DNA of 64,000 nucleotides from Variovorax sp. V93 (GCF_041154485.1 NZ_AP028670.1:1116001-1180000); one strand, 5' to 3'; shown: positions 25,399-34,801, numbered from the stretch's first letter. A program made the numbers and translations. Notes: a model not told the origin generated them from the letters alone.

Positions 25399-26274
25399 TC
25401 ATTGCGGCTCATTGCGGCTCATTGGGGCCTGGATACGCCTGATGAAGTCAAGCATGAGCGCAACGGCCGCGGCCGCATGGGTTTCGAGCAGCAGGTGGCC
25501 TGCGTCCAGGACATGGGCTTCCATCCTGGGCAGCGCACGCATCCAGGACAGAACCTCGGCCAGGTCGAAATAGATATCGTGCCTTCCCCACACCATGAGG
25601 GCAGGGGGCTGCCAATGCTCGAGGTACTTGGCGATGGCGTCGAAGCGGGCGGCATAGTTTCCGTAGTCCGCGATCAGCGCCCGCTGGGTGTCCATATGTC
25701 CCGGCAGGTTCATCACCCGCCAATCCTCTTCCCAGTGTTCAGCGGGGATGCGCTCGGCCACTTCCGGCGGAACGCCGGCGATGTAGGTGTCGCGTGTGCC
25801 CGCGAGGGTCAGGTGCGCGGTCGCCGCCGCCTGGTTCTCTGCGTTGGGCTGCGTCCAGTAGGCCTGCGTCGCGGCCCATCCCGATCCCCATCCCGTTCGA
25901 TGCGCGTTGGCGTTCTGCACGATGAGGCCCAGCACTTTCTCTGGCGCCTGCATCGCGATCTGCAGGCCCACCGGCGCTCCCCAGTCATGCAGGTAAATGA
26001 ATCGCGGACCGATCTCGAGCGAATCCAGCAGTTCGGAAATCGCCTGGCCGATGGCGGGAAACGAGGGGGCCGGCAGCGGGTCGGACTCGCCATGGCCGGG
26101 CAGATCCGGTGCGATCACGAAAGCGGCCTGCGACAGCGCGGGCACGACCGCCCGGAACAGCCGGGCCGAGTTGGGGGTTCCGTGCAGCAGCAGCAAGGCG
26201 GGTCTGGACACCTCGCCTGCGGTGGTGAACGACAGTTGGGTGCCGCCGGACAGGCGAAGCCGTTCTGTTCTCAT
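25399..26274 (-). CDS. alpha/beta hydrolase, haloalkane dehalogenase/epoxide hydrolase-like
   Basis: A 291-residue protein. The oxyanion loop is LLLHGTPNSARLF, the nucleophile elbow is YLHDWGAPVGLQ with Asp as nucleophile, and the catalytic His is in VLDAGHLLLET. An Asp nucleophile, HDWG, is characteristic of dehalogenase- and epoxide-hydrolase-type enzymes rather than Ser esterases. A longer in-frame start exists at 26337, without a visible ribosome site; I use 26274 where homology begins. It is directly upstream of the TetR-YciI-Tag operon and may sense or detoxify the same electrophiles, but two TetR sites separate them. Confidence 0.82.
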   Translation of the reverse strand: MRTERLRLSGGTQLSFTTAGEVSRPALLLLHGTPNSARLFRAVVPALSQAAFVIAPDLPGHGESDPLPAPSFPAIGQAISELLDSLEIGPRFIYLHDWGAPVGLQIAMQAPEKVLGLIVQNANAHRTGWGSGWAATQAYWTQPNAENQAAATAHLTLAGTRDTYIAGVPPEVAERIPAEHWEEDWRVMNLPGHMDTQRALIADYGNYAARFDAIAKYLEHWQPPALMVWGRHDIYFDLAEVLSWMRALPRMEAHVLDAGHLLLETHAAAAVALMLDFIRRIQAPMSRNEPQ

Positions 26275-26602
26275 GCCATGGCCCGTGCTGCTCGGCAGGG
26301 GCTTTCGCTTCAAGGCGGGTGGCTTCCGGGTTCCCATGCATGAATTCTGGCGTGCAGAGACCCGGGCCATGTCAGCGCAGGCCGCTACAGCGTGTCCTGG
26401 GATTGCCGGGGCGCGGAATCTTTTCTGCACCGGTTCGGGAACAGCAGGCATGCCTTGACCTTGGTGTCCCCTTCGGGCACTGTGCCTGCATTCGCAAAAA
26501 TGGCCAAAGTGATATCAGCCGATCGATGCCTTCATCGGGCAGGTCAACCCGTTCGGCTATAACCTCGATTTCCGCAGTGCCACCCGGGCGAAGGAGTTCT
26601 TG

Positions 26603-27052
26603 ATGAGTTTGGATTTCACTTTCGGCCGCATGGCACTCGCCCTCTGCGCCGGTTCGCTCTTCGCCGTGACTGCCGCGATCGCCGGTGAGGTCGCCAGCCA
26701 GTCGCCAACTGGGAGCCTCGCCGCCGAAAAATTGGCTGCTCGCACTGGACCGGAGAGCGTTGTCGTGGAGAGCGCAGGGCCCTACGGCGTCGATACGGAA
26801 AGCGTCAGGCGCCATCTTGCCGACACCTTGGCAAAGGATTCGGCGCTGACGCCGCTACCGCGCAACAACGAGCGGTACAGCTTCGATGGGAAGGTTCGCA
26901 CCTATGTCGTGCCCGTGCGCCCGGCCATCGACAACCCGATCAACAGCTATTCGCCCTACGACAGCAGTTCGTTCCGCCGAGATGCCGTGGCCGCGGATGC
27001 GTCGAATCTCGGCTTGCTTCAGGCGCTGTTCAAGCGCCTCGCTGCGGATTGA
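26603..27052 (+). CDS. small exported protein of unknown function
   Basis: A 149-residue protein with a signal peptide (ALALCAGSLFAVTAAIAGEV, residues about 10-30). The mature part contains GVDTESVRRHLADTLAKD and FKRLAAD at the end, and no cysteines. AAGGAG stands 6 nt upstream of ATG 26603; a TTG three bases earlier is unlikely. I do not recognise a family. It is isolated between genes of the opposite strand. Confidence 0.65.
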   Translation: MSLDFTFGRMALALCAGSLFAVTAAIAGEVASQSPTGSLAAEKLAARTGPESVVVESAGPYGVDTESVRRHLADTLAKDSALTPLPRNNERYSFDGKVRTYVVPVRPAIDNPINSYSPYDSSSFRRDAVAADASNLGLLQALFKRLAAD

Positions 27053-27125
27053 ACGAAGCGCCGGCAACGGCGCATCACTCACCGATTGAACGTCGGAGAA
27101 ACCTGCGACGCAACCATTGCGGCAG

Positions 27126-27587
27126 TCAGCCGACGATGTACGGCGTTTCGGGCACCTGCGTGTGGAAGCTGGCATTGAGCATGTTCCACGAGCGGATCGC
27201 GCAGACCGCGAACGAGAGGTCTGCGATCTGTGCGTCACTGAAGTGCCGCTTCACTGCGTCGAAGTCCGCGTCGCTGGGCGTGCGCTGCGGCAACGCGTTG
27301 ACGGCCTCCGCCCAGTTGAAGGCGGCGCGCTCGGCTTCGCTGAAGAAGCGCTCCGCCTCGCGCCAGCCGGCCACAGCGTTGACATGGCGCGGGTCCATGC
27401 CCTGCTTGAGCAGCTCGGCCCAGTGCATGTCGATGCAGAAAGCGCAGCCGTTGATCTGGCTGATGCGCAAGTTCACCAATTCACGCAGACGCTTGTCCAG
27501 CGTACGGCCGGCGGCGTGGGAAAACTGGGTACCGGCGCGCGCTGCCGCGGGCGCGAGGGCGTGGTAGTCGAGTCGTGCTGGGCACAT
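27126..27587 (-). CDS. AhpD-like carboxymuconolactone decarboxylase-domain protein
   Basis: A 153-residue protein with the alkylhydroperoxidase motif ISQINGCAFCIDMHWAELLKQG: the E-x-x-x-x-C-x-x-C-x-x-H pattern with Cys-Ala-Phe-Cys and His. Such proteins reduce peroxides or organic hydroperoxides with a lipoyl partner. AAGGAGCTCAAC precedes the ATG. Stand-alone gene between DinB and an exported protein. No dedicated regulator is adjacent. Confidence 0.9.
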   Translation of the reverse strand: MCPARLDYHALAPAAARAGTQFSHAAGRTLDKRLRELVNLRISQINGCAFCIDMHWAELLKQGMDPRHVNAVAGWREAERFFSEAERAAFNWAEAVNALPQRTPSDADFDAVKRHFSDAQIADLSFAVCAIRSWNMLNASFHTQVPETPYIVG

Positions 27588-27807
27588 GTTGAGCTCCTTG
27601 TAGCTTGAGGGTTGGGGGAACACCGTCTTAGACGGGCGGGCACATGGCCTTGTGACAGGCACGGCGCCCGGTACTGCCCGACCATGCCTCGGCCACGTGG
27701 ATGGCAACCCTGACCAGGGGCCCCTGGAAAAGCGCGGAGTTCGTGGCGTACGCCGCGATCCGCGCGGTGGTGGCTGGCCGACGGCAGCCACATCCGTCAT
27801 TCGCCAT

Positions 27808-28311
27808 TCAGGCGGCAACCCGCCTTCTCGCCGGCGCTTCGGCCTCGTGCAGGTACGCCGTGAAGCCATCCTTGGCCGGCGGCACTGCATGGAGCAGCAT
27901 CACTGCGCTGACCTGCCCGCGATGGCCCGCCCCGTGCATGAGGACGTGCATGAGCATCTCCTCGCGGGACATGCGCCCCTGTGCGCCGTCGGTGAACGCG
28001 AAGTCGATCCGTTCGGCCAGCTGGTCGGGATCGAGCGTCGAGACATGGTCGATGTATTCCCGGTCGCTTCTTCTGAGATCGGCGGCCAGGGCTGCGAGCG
28101 TCGGCATCTCGCTCAGGTTGGCCGACGGGTACGTGTGGCCTTCTCGCCGGAGGTGGGCGGCGAATATGCGGTCCACCACATACGTGTGGCTCAACGCCTT
28201 GATAGCCAGTGCGGTGACCGGGGAGCTGTCGCCGAGCCCGGCGAGCGCCGTCAGCAGCCGGTCGTCGGCCCAAGCCTTGAATCCGAAGAGGCGGTGCAAT
28301 GTGTCGTGCAT
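27808..28311 (-). CDS. DinB-family protein
   Basis: A 167-residue four-helix-bundle protein. It starts HDTLHRLFGFKAWADDRLL and has the metal-ligand histidines in IKALSHTYVVDRIF and MHVLMHGAGHRGQ, the latter being the conserved HxxxHxxQ pattern. Members are metal-dependent, thiol-linked proteins or enzymes of mostly unknown substrate. ATG 28311 has AGGAG 9 nt upstream; a TTG at 28347 would extend it by 12 residues. Divergent to a TetR gene with 86 bp between, and the palindrome at 28355 lies between them. Confidence 0.85.
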   Translation of the reverse strand: MHDTLHRLFGFKAWADDRLLTALAGLGDSSPVTALAIKALSHTYVVDRIFAAHLRREGHTYPSANLSEMPTLAALAADLRRSDREYIDHVSTLDPDQLAERIDFAFTDGAQGRMSREEMLMHVLMHGAGHRGQVSAVMLLHAVPPAKDGFTAYLHEAEAPARRRVAA

Positions 28312-28354
28312 GTCGTGGGTCTCCTGGGGTGTTTGCGCGTCTGCCAAGAATATG

Positions 28355-28368
28355 AGCGATCATTCGCT
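28355..28368. promoter_or_regulatory. TetR operator candidate between dinB-like and TetR genes
   Basis: AGCGA-TCAT-TCGCT is a perfect inverted repeat, midway between the two divergent starts. It is a plausible site for the TetR protein at 28398 controlling both itself and the DinB-like gene. Confidence 0.5.
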
Positions 28369-28397
28369 TTTTCTACTCGCATTGACGGCTGCGGAAC

Positions 28398-29024
28398 ATG
28401 GCAAGAAAACCGGTCACCAAGCCCAGGAAAATCGCGGTTCAGGAGCGATCGCGCGCGACGGTCGGCAGCCTGATCGAGGCAACTGCTCGCATTCTGGTCA
28501 AGGAAGGCTTCGACAAGGCGAGCACCAACCGCGTCGCGGAAGTCGCGGGGGTGAGCATCGGCTCGCTCTATCAGTACTTCCCGAGCAAGGAGGCACTCGT
28601 GGCCGCCGTGATCGAGCGCCACCAGCAGCAGATCATGCAAATGGTCCGCAGCGAACTGGCGCAGGTCAGGGCCCAGCCGCTGGACCAGGCGATACGCCGA
28701 TTCGTCGCGGTCGCGGTTGCAGCGCATCGGCTCGATCCCGCGCTGCACCGCGTGCTTGCCGAGCAGATCCCGCGCGTGGGAAGGCTCGAGAAGCTGGAGA
28801 CGTTCAGCCGTGAGAACTTCAGCCTGTTCAGGGCCTACCTCGAGGCGGCGCGGGACGAACTGGGCGTCGACGACCTGGAGCTCGCATCATTTGTCTGCGT
28901 CACCACGATCGAGGCATTGACGCACAACGCGGTGCTGCACCACTCCAAAGCGTTGACTGGCGATCGGATGGACGCGCTCATCGACGAGGGCGCGCGCCTC
29001 GTGACCGGCTATCTCAAAGGCTAG
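28398..29024 (+). CDS. TetR/AcrR family transcriptional regulator
   Basis: A 208-residue regulator. The HTH reads ASTNRVAEVAGVSIGSLYQYFPSKEALVAAV, preceded by a basic N-terminus. The C-terminal domain resembles TetR_C members with LIDEGARLVTGYL at the end. It lies divergent to the DinB-like gene with an inverted repeat in the 86-bp gap, so autoregulation and control of that gene are likely. Ligand unknown. Confidence 0.9.
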   Translation: MARKPVTKPRKIAVQERSRATVGSLIEATARILVKEGFDKASTNRVAEVAGVSIGSLYQYFPSKEALVAAVIERHQQQIMQMVRSELAQVRAQPLDQAIRRFVAVAVAAHRLDPALHRVLAEQIPRVGRLEKLETFSRENFSLFRAYLEAARDELGVDDLELASFVCVTTIEALTHNAVLHHSKALTGDRMDALIDEGARLVTGYLKG

Positions 29025-29067
29025 CCCGACGGTTCAGCGGCTCGGCATGGGGCACGGTTGCTGAGTT

Positions 29068-29949
29068 CTATCCATTCAGCACAAGAGACCCCTGCGGATA
29101 TTGCCCGCACATGAATTCGACGAACGCGCGAACCTTCGGCGCGGGAAGCCGCCTCGATGTGTGCAGGACCCACAGCGCGACCTCCGCGCCCGAAACCATG
29201 CCCCACTGGACCAGCTCTCCGCGCGTGAGCTGGTTCCACGCGATGGACTGCGGGATCAGCGCAGCGCCGGCGCCGGCGACCGCGGCGTCGCGGATCATCA
29301 GGAACGATGAAAGCCTGAGCTTCGGGATCGGCTCCACGACAAGGCGTCCGTCGTCGAGCGTCCAATTCCCGCCTTGGAAGCTTGTTGAAACGATGCCCGG
29401 AACAGGGCTGACCTTGCCCTTGCCTCGCTTCGGCATGGGCACGGAGGGCGCGGCCACGACCACCAGCCGGTCCTTGGCGAAGCAGCGGCCCACAAGGCTG
29501 CTGTCGGGGCCTGGATTGATCCGGATCGCGGCGTCGAACTGCTCCTCGACGAGGTCGACCAGGCGGTCGTCGGCCACCACTTCGCAGGCGACCTCGGGGT
29601 AGGCCGCGCAGAACTCGGCGCCGATGCGGCCCATCGCCAGCTGCGAGAACAGCACCGGCGAGGCGATGCGCAAGCGCCCGCGCGGCACCGACAGGCCCTC
29701 GCGCGCGGATGTCATGGCGTCGGCCACCTCGTGCATCGGCCCTTCGGTGCGGTCCATCAGCATCTGGCCGGCTTCCGTGAGCTTGAGCCCGCGGGCGCTG
29801 CGTTCGATGAGCCGCACGCCGAGCTGCTCTTCCAGGTCCGCAATGCGGCGCGACAGCGTCGCCTTGGATCTGCCGCTCGCGCGGCTTGCCTTTCCGAGGC
29901 CGCCATTGGCTGCGACGAGCGCGAAGTCGGTCAATGCGTTCAGGTCCAT
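29068..29949 (-). CDS. LysR-family transcriptional regulator
   Basis: A 293-residue regulator with HTH FALVAANGGLGKASRASGRSKATLSRRIADLEEQ and a C-terminal effector domain. It is divergent to the quinone oxidoreductase-like gene with a 102-bp gap. That gap holds an imperfect AGAC-N5-GTCT repeat near its own start, a candidate LysR contact. The regulator is likely to control the oxidoreductase/NmrA pair. Confidence 0.9.
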   Translation of the reverse strand: MDLNALTDFALVAANGGLGKASRASGRSKATLSRRIADLEEQLGVRLIERSARGLKLTEAGQMLMDRTEGPMHEVADAMTSAREGLSVPRGRLRIASPVLFSQLAMGRIGAEFCAAYPEVACEVVADDRLVDLVEEQFDAAIRINPGPDSSLVGRCFAKDRLVVVAAPSVPMPKRGKGKVSPVPGIVSTSFQGGNWTLDDGRLVVEPIPKLRLSSFLMIRDAAVAGAGAALIPQSIAWNQLTRGELVQWGMVSGAEVALWVLHTSRRLPAPKVRAFVEFMCGQYPQGSLVLNG

Positions 29950-30051
29950 GTGTTCCGAATTTGAGACGAGGTGTCTTCATTTTCGCGTCTTTGTTTTACC
30001 GATGCAACGACCTATCTTCTCCTCATCGCAACTTCGAATGAGGAAATTGAA

Positions 30052-30999
30052 ATGACCACCACCACCACCACCACGCAACGCGCTGTGCTGATCCGGGCCT
30101 ATGGCGGCGCCGCCGCTGCAGAGGTCGCGGAGATCGCGAAGCCCGCAGCCGGGCCGAGCCAGGTCCTGGTCCGCGTTCGGGCCGCCGGTGTGAACGGCAT
30201 CGACTGGAAGGTTCGTGAAGGCTTCGTGAGAGAGGCTTTCCCGCTTCAGCTGCCCGCCGTGCTGGGCATCGAACTCGCAGGCACCGTCGAGGCGCTCGGC
30301 CCCGGCGCCTCGCGCTTTCGCGTGGGCGATCGCGTCATGGGGCCGCTGGGCGGGCTCGGTGCCTATGCCGACTTCGTGAGCGTCGACGAGGCGAACCTGG
30401 TGCGCACGCCGCAGGGTCTGGACGACGTCCATGCGGCCGGCGTTCCTGTCGCGGCCGTGGCCGCCTGGCAGAGCCTGTACCACGCGGGTCCGATCACCGC
30501 AGGCCAGCGGATCCTGATCCACGGCGCGGCGGGAGGGCTGGGCGGCTATGCCGTGCAGTACGCCAAGCGGGCAGGCGCCGAAGTCTTCGCCACGGCGTCG
30601 ACCGCGCACCTCGAATACGTGCGCAGCCTGGGCGCGGACCACGTCATCGACCACCGGAGCGAACGCTTCGAGTCGGTCGCGCGCGACATCGACCTGGTGC
30701 TCGACTACGTCGGCGGCGAAGTGCTCGATCGCTCGTGGCAGGTGCTGTCGAAAAACGGCGCGATCGTCGGCACGTCCTCGCCCGACATCCTGGCACGCAC
30801 GCCGCCCGGCCGCCGCGGACTGTGGTTCATGAACAAGCCGGATGCCGCCCTGCTGGAACGGCTGGCCGCGGAGATCGCGCAAGGCACGCTGGTCTCGAAG
30901 CTCGGCGAAGTCGTGGGCTTCGGCGACATCCCCGCGGCCATCGAGCGCAACCGCACCGAGCCTCGCATCGGCAAGGTGGTCGCGGATTTCTCGCGCTGA
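30052..30999 (+). CDS. NADP-dependent quinone oxidoreductase-like MDR protein
   Basis: A 315-residue zinc-free medium-chain dehydrogenase/reductase. It starts with a run of Thr codons, then has VRAAGVNGIDWKVREGF, LGIELAGTVEALGP, and the NADP-binding AGQRILIHGAAGGLGGYAVQYAK. Zinc-ligand residues of alcohol dehydrogenases are missing. Members reduce quinones or enones. AGGAAATTGA is upstream. It is followed at 40 bp by an NmrA-type gene and faces a LysR gene. Confidence 0.9.
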   Translation: MTTTTTTTQRAVLIRAYGGAAAAEVAEIAKPAAGPSQVLVRVRAAGVNGIDWKVREGFVREAFPLQLPAVLGIELAGTVEALGPGASRFRVGDRVMGPLGGLGAYADFVSVDEANLVRTPQGLDDVHAAGVPVAAVAAWQSLYHAGPITAGQRILIHGAAGGLGGYAVQYAKRAGAEVFATASTAHLEYVRSLGADHVIDHRSERFESVARDIDLVLDYVGGEVLDRSWQVLSKNGAIVGTSSPDILARTPPGRRGLWFMNKPDAALLERLAAEIAQGTLVSKLGEVVGFGDIPAAIERNRTEPRIGKVVADFSR

Positions 31000-31039
31000 T
31001 CGATCTTTTTTTTCCTCTCTAGCTTTCCAGGAGATTTCC

Positions 31040-31909
31040 ATGAGCATTCTCGTCACGGGTGCCACCGGCACCATCGGTTCCCTCGTCGTCCAAGGCCTGG
31101 CCGCTGCCGGCGCCGAGGTCAGCGCCTTCGTTCGCACACCCGGAAAGCAAGCCTTCCCGTCGGGCGTCCAGGAGGTCGTCGGCGACCTGACCGACGTGCC
31201 CTCGCTGCGCGCGGCACTGTCTTCGGTGCGCACGCTGTTCCTGCTGAATGCCGTCACGCCCGATGAAGTGACGCAGGCCCTCGTCATGCTGAACCTGACG
31301 CGCGAAGCCGGCATCGAGCGCATCGTCTACCTGTCGGTCATCCATGCGGACAAGTTCACCAACGTGCCGCACTTCACCGGCAAGCACACGGTCGAGCGAA
31401 TGATCGAGAGCCTCGACATTCCGGCGACCATCCTTCGTCCGGCCTACTTCATGCAGAACGAGCGCATGGTCCAGCAGGTGATCCAGGGCTACGGCGTCTA
31501 CCCGATGCCGATCGGCTCTACAGGTGTCGCGATGATCGATGCGCGCGACATCGCGGACGCCGCCGTTGCCGAATTGCTGCGCCGCGACCACGCGCCTGCG
31601 CCGTCACCGCGCGTGACGCTGGAGCTGGTCGGGCCCGAGCTGTGGACCGGAGCGTCGGTGGCCAAGGTCTGGAGCGCCGCGCTCGGCCGCGAAGTGGCTT
31701 ACGGCGGGGATGACGTGGCAGCCTTCGAAGGACAGATGGCCTCGTTCGGGCCATCCTGGCTGGCCTACGACATGCGCCTGATGATGGCAGGGATCCAGAA
31801 GTTCGGCATGCACGGCGCGCACGGTGCAGCGGATCGCCTGCAGGCCATCATCGGCCATCCTCTGCGCCGCTACGCAGACTTCGTCAAGGAGGCCGTTGCC
31901 GCGTCATAG
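31040..31909 (+). CDS. NmrA/NAD(P)H-binding atypical SDR protein
   Basis: A 289-residue Rossmann protein. The dinucleotide motif is ILVTGATGTIGSLVVQGL at the very N-terminus, then FVRTPGKQAF (NADP selectivity region) and ATILRPAYFMQN. The family acts as redox sensor or reductase for small quinone-like substrates. AGGAGATTTCC precedes the ATG. Co-transcribed with the MDR gene; its 3' end converges on the CaiB gene with an 11-bp gap. Confidence 0.88.
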   Translation: MSILVTGATGTIGSLVVQGLAAAGAEVSAFVRTPGKQAFPSGVQEVVGDLTDVPSLRAALSSVRTLFLLNAVTPDEVTQALVMLNLTREAGIERIVYLSVIHADKFTNVPHFTGKHTVERMIESLDIPATILRPAYFMQNERMVQQVIQGYGVYPMPIGSTGVAMIDARDIADAAVAELLRRDHAPAPSPRVTLELVGPELWTGASVAKVWSAALGREVAYGGDDVAAFEGQMASFGPSWLAYDMRLMMAGIQKFGMHGAHGAADRLQAIIGHPLRRYADFVKEAVAAS

Positions 31910-31920
31910 GCAGCGCCCGT

Positions 31921-33183
31921 TCAGATCACGCCCTCGCGCCGCAGCCTGTCCAGCGCTTCGCTGCCAAGGCCCAGCGCCGCGTAGATCTCCGCGTTGTGTT
32001 CGCCGGCCGCCGGCCCGGTGCGCGGCGCCGCGGGCCTGAAGCCCGAGAAGCGCGGCACGATCGCAGGCGCAGGCAGCGACCCGAGGTCCGGGTCGGGCAG
32101 GCGGATGACGGCTTCGCGCGCAATGAAGTGCGGGTCGGCCATCACGTCGTCCACCGCATAGACCTTGCTGTGGGGAACACCGCCGCGGGTCAGGGCCTCG
32201 GACAGTTCCGCGAGCGTCTGGCCCTCGCACCAGGCGGCCACGATCGCATCGATCTCGTCGATGTTCCGCACCCGGTCCGGCGTGGTGGCAAAGCGCGGGT
32301 CGTGCGCCAGCGCCGGCCGGCCCATGGCCTGGCAGATGCGCTTGAAGATCGGGTCGGACGAACCCACGATCGTGACCCAATGGCCCTCGGCCGTGCGGTA
32401 CATGTTGGACGGAGCCGTGTAGGTGGCCCGGCTGCCCGAGCGGCTGCGCGCCTGCCCCAGCACCTCGTGCTCGACCGGCAGGGCTTCGAGCAGCCGGAAC
32501 ATGGCCTCGGTCGCCGCGAGATCGATCTCCCGGCCCGGTGCGTCGGGGTGGCGATGGCGTTCCGCGATCGCGGTGGAGATGGCGAAGGCACCGAACAGGC
32601 CCGCAATCACGTCGCCGAGCGGATAGTTCATGTGCTGCGGACTGCGGCCGCTTTCGCCGGTCAGGTGCGCGAAGCCGCTCATCGCCTCGAAGATGCGCGC
32701 AAAGCCCGGGCGCTGCGCATACGGGCCGGTCTGGCCGAAGCCGGTGAGGCGCAGGATGACGAGCCGGGGGTTGACCGACCACAGCGTGGGCGCGTCGAGT
32801 CCCCACTTGTCGAGCGTGCCGGTGCGGAAGTTCTCGACCAGCACATCGAAGGACGCGATCAGCCGCAGGAACAGCGCGCGGCCTTCCGGCTTGCGCACGT
32901 CGAGCGACACGCCTTTCTTGCCGCGGTTCGAGACCTTCCAGAACAGCGCGTGGTCCGGCGTGGTGGGCGAGAGCGAACGCAGCGGGTCGTTGCCTTCGGG
33001 CAGTTCCAGCTTGACGACCTCGGCGCCCATGTCGGCGCACAGCGAGGCCGAGAAGGGCGCCGCGATCACGGTGGCCATGTCGAGGATCCGGATGCCGCCG
33101 AGCGGCCCCTGTGGCGTGGCGGACGCGGACTCAGTGGCGGCGGTGTGTTGGCGGGCGTCGGATGGCATGCATCGGAGTCTCAT
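31921..33183 (-). CDS. CaiB/BaiF-type (class III) CoA-transferase
   Basis: A 420-residue protein. The N-terminus has RILDMATVIAAPFSASLCADMGAEVVK, then NRGKKGVSLDVRKPEG, VLVENFRTGTLDKWGLD and RLTGFGQTGPYAQRPGF. The catalytic Asp is in MNYPLGDVIAGLFGA. It moves CoA between carboxylates without a free CoA step. ATG 33183 has GGAG 6 nt upstream and is chosen over 33168. It is downstream of two IclR genes in the same direction and opposite the Bug-ACAD-ACAD operon, which it probably serves. Confidence 0.9.
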   Translation of the reverse strand: MRLRCMPSDARQHTAATESASATPQGPLGGIRILDMATVIAAPFSASLCADMGAEVVKLELPEGNDPLRSLSPTTPDHALFWKVSNRGKKGVSLDVRKPEGRALFLRLIASFDVLVENFRTGTLDKWGLDAPTLWSVNPRLVILRLTGFGQTGPYAQRPGFARIFEAMSGFAHLTGESGRSPQHMNYPLGDVIAGLFGAFAISTAIAERHRHPDAPGREIDLAATEAMFRLLEALPVEHEVLGQARSRSGSRATYTAPSNMYRTAEGHWVTIVGSSDPIFKRICQAMGRPALAHDPRFATTPDRVRNIDEIDAIVAAWCEGQTLAELSEALTRGGVPHSKVYAVDDVMADPHFIAREAVIRLPDPDLGSLPAPAIVPRFSGFRPAAPRTGPAAGEHNAEIYAALGLGSEALDRLRREGVI

Positions 33184-33242
33184 TGCGCGCTCCATTTGCC
33201 GCAACTCATGTTTCGACATCCTGAACGCGGCGTTGACGTGCG

Positions 33243-34022
33243 CTATCGCAGGCCCAGCGAGAGTTCGATGCTGTGCGCCAGCGTGAGCAGCCGCGGCGCG
33301 ACCTCCCGGCGCATCTGCGCGAAGCTGCCGCGCTTCGTTGCCACGGCGCAGTTCAGCACGAACTGCATGCCGTCCACCAGGCCGTGCAGCGGCACGGCAA
33401 AGCCATGCCGGTTCGGCTGCCAGTCGGCGCGGGCACTGCAGAAGCCGTCGCGTGCCAGCTCGTCGCGTGCCAGCTCGGCTGCCGCGGCGTGGCGCTCGAA
33501 CTCGGCCGGCGCGGCAACGCGGATCTGGTTCAGCACCGACAGCCGGTCTTCGGGCGCGGCGCGCGCCAGCCAGGCGCGCCCGATGGCGGTGGCCAGCATG
33601 GGAAGCGGCGCGCCGATGTCGGGCGTCAGCACGAAGTCCTCGCTGCTGCGCGCAGTCTCCACATACACCATGTGGATGCGGTGGCGCAGCCCCAGCGAGA
33701 CGGCGCCTTCGATCTCGCGCGCCAGTGTTTCCATCATCGGCCGCGCGATCGGGCGGATGCGCATGCTGGCCAGCAGCGGATGGCTCAGCCCCAGCACGGC
33801 CGCGCCCAGGCGGTACCTGGCGCTGGCCGGGTCGCGCCGCAGGTAGCCGAGCAGCGCCAGCGTGTGCGTCAGGCGCGCGACCGTAGGTTTCGAGAGGCCG
33901 GTGCGCTCGGCGAAATCCTTGTTCGCGAGGCTCGATTCGCCGGGATGAAAGCACAGCAGCAGGTCGATGCCGCTCGCGAGCGTGGTGGCGAACTGGCGGT
34001 CCTTGGTGTCCTCATCTTTCAT
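33243..34022 (-). CDS. IclR-family transcriptional regulator (second of a tandem pair)
   Basis: A 259-residue regulator. The HTH is LANKDFAERTGLSKPTVARLTHTLALLGYL, followed by the GAF-like effector domain with SLGLRHRIHMVYVE and FVLNCAVATKRG. Its ATG overlaps the stop of the next IclR gene by 4 nt (ATGA), so the two are translated together. Sequence resemblance between the two (same motifs in the same places) points to duplication. It precedes the CaiB gene by 59 bp. Confidence 0.9.
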   Translation of the reverse strand: MKDEDTKDRQFATTLASGIDLLLCFHPGESSLANKDFAERTGLSKPTVARLTHTLALLGYLRRDPASARYRLGAAVLGLSHPLLASMRIRPIARPMMETLAREIEGAVSLGLRHRIHMVYVETARSSEDFVLTPDIGAPLPMLATAIGRAWLARAAPEDRLSVLNQIRVAAPAEFERHAAAAELARDELARDGFCSARADWQPNRHGFAVPLHGLVDGMQFVLNCAVATKRGSFAQMRREVAPRLLTLAHSIELSLGLR

Positions 34023-34801
34023 GCCGCGGCATCCAGGTCGGCTTCCACGCTGCGCGCGAGCGCGACGAGGCGCGGGCCCACGCCTTGCTCGAGCTGGCGC
34101 GGGCCGAGCCGCGACGTGAGAACGCCGCAATTGAGCACCAGCGTTTCGCCGTCCTGGGGAATGCGGATCGGCACGCCGACCGCCTGCACGTCGCTGCGCC
34201 AGGCGCCGCGCGACACGCAGAAGCCCTTGCGCTGGAGGTCGGCCTGCGCCCGCACCAGGTCGGCTTCGTACAGCCGCACCTGGCCGGGCTCCGAAGCCTC
34301 GATCTGCGCCAGCACGGCGTCGCGCACCTGCGGCGGCGCGTGCGCGAGCCAGCCGCGCCCCATCGCCGTCGACAGCATCGGCACGGCCGCGCCGATGTCG
34401 GGCCGCCAGGCGCTGAGGTCGTGGCCGCGGCAGGTTTCGACGTAGACCATCCGCGTGCGGTCGCGCATGCCCAGCGACACCGAGCCGCCCACCTCGTCGG
34501 CCAGTTGCTTCATGCGGCCGCGCGCGACTTGCCGGATGCGCAGGCTCGCCATCAGCGGATAGCCGATCGTGAGGGCGGTGGAGCCCAGGCGATAGCGCCG
34601 CAGGTGCGCATCGAAGACCACCAGGCCGCGGGCCGCCAGCGTGTAGGTCAGCCGCGAGATCGTCGCCTTCGACAGCCCGGTGCGCTCCGACAGTTCCTTG
34701 TTGCCGAGCGCGGGCTCGCCGACGGTGAAGCAGTGCAGCACCTGCAGGCCGTGCTGCAGCGTGGTTGCGAAGTCGGGGTCGGGGTGGCGTGCGGCAGGCA
34801 T
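34019..34801 (-). CDS. IclR-family transcriptional regulator (first of a tandem pair)
   Basis: A 260-residue regulator with HTH LGNKELSERTGLSKATISRLTYTLAARGL and an effector domain containing SLGMRDRTRMVYVE and VLNCGVLTSRLG. I start at ATG 34801; the in-frame extension to 34963 is antisense to the Bug gene promoter region. It is divergent to the Bug-ACAD-ACAD operon; the intervening 145 bp contain the palindromic hexamer CATATG, in the run TTTTCCATATGTGATG, as a possible operator centre. Confidence 0.9.
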   Translation of the reverse strand: MPAARHPDPDFATTLQHGLQVLHCFTVGEPALGNKELSERTGLSKATISRLTYTLAARGLVVFDAHLRRYRLGSTALTIGYPLMASLRIRQVARGRMKQLADEVGGSVSLGMRDRTRMVYVETCRGHDLSAWRPDIGAAVPMLSTAMGRGWLAHAPPQVRDAVLAQIEASEPGQVRLYEADLVRAQADLQRKGFCVSRGAWRSDVQAVGVPIRIPQDGETLVLNCGVLTSRLGPRQLEQGVGPRLVALARSVEADLDAAA

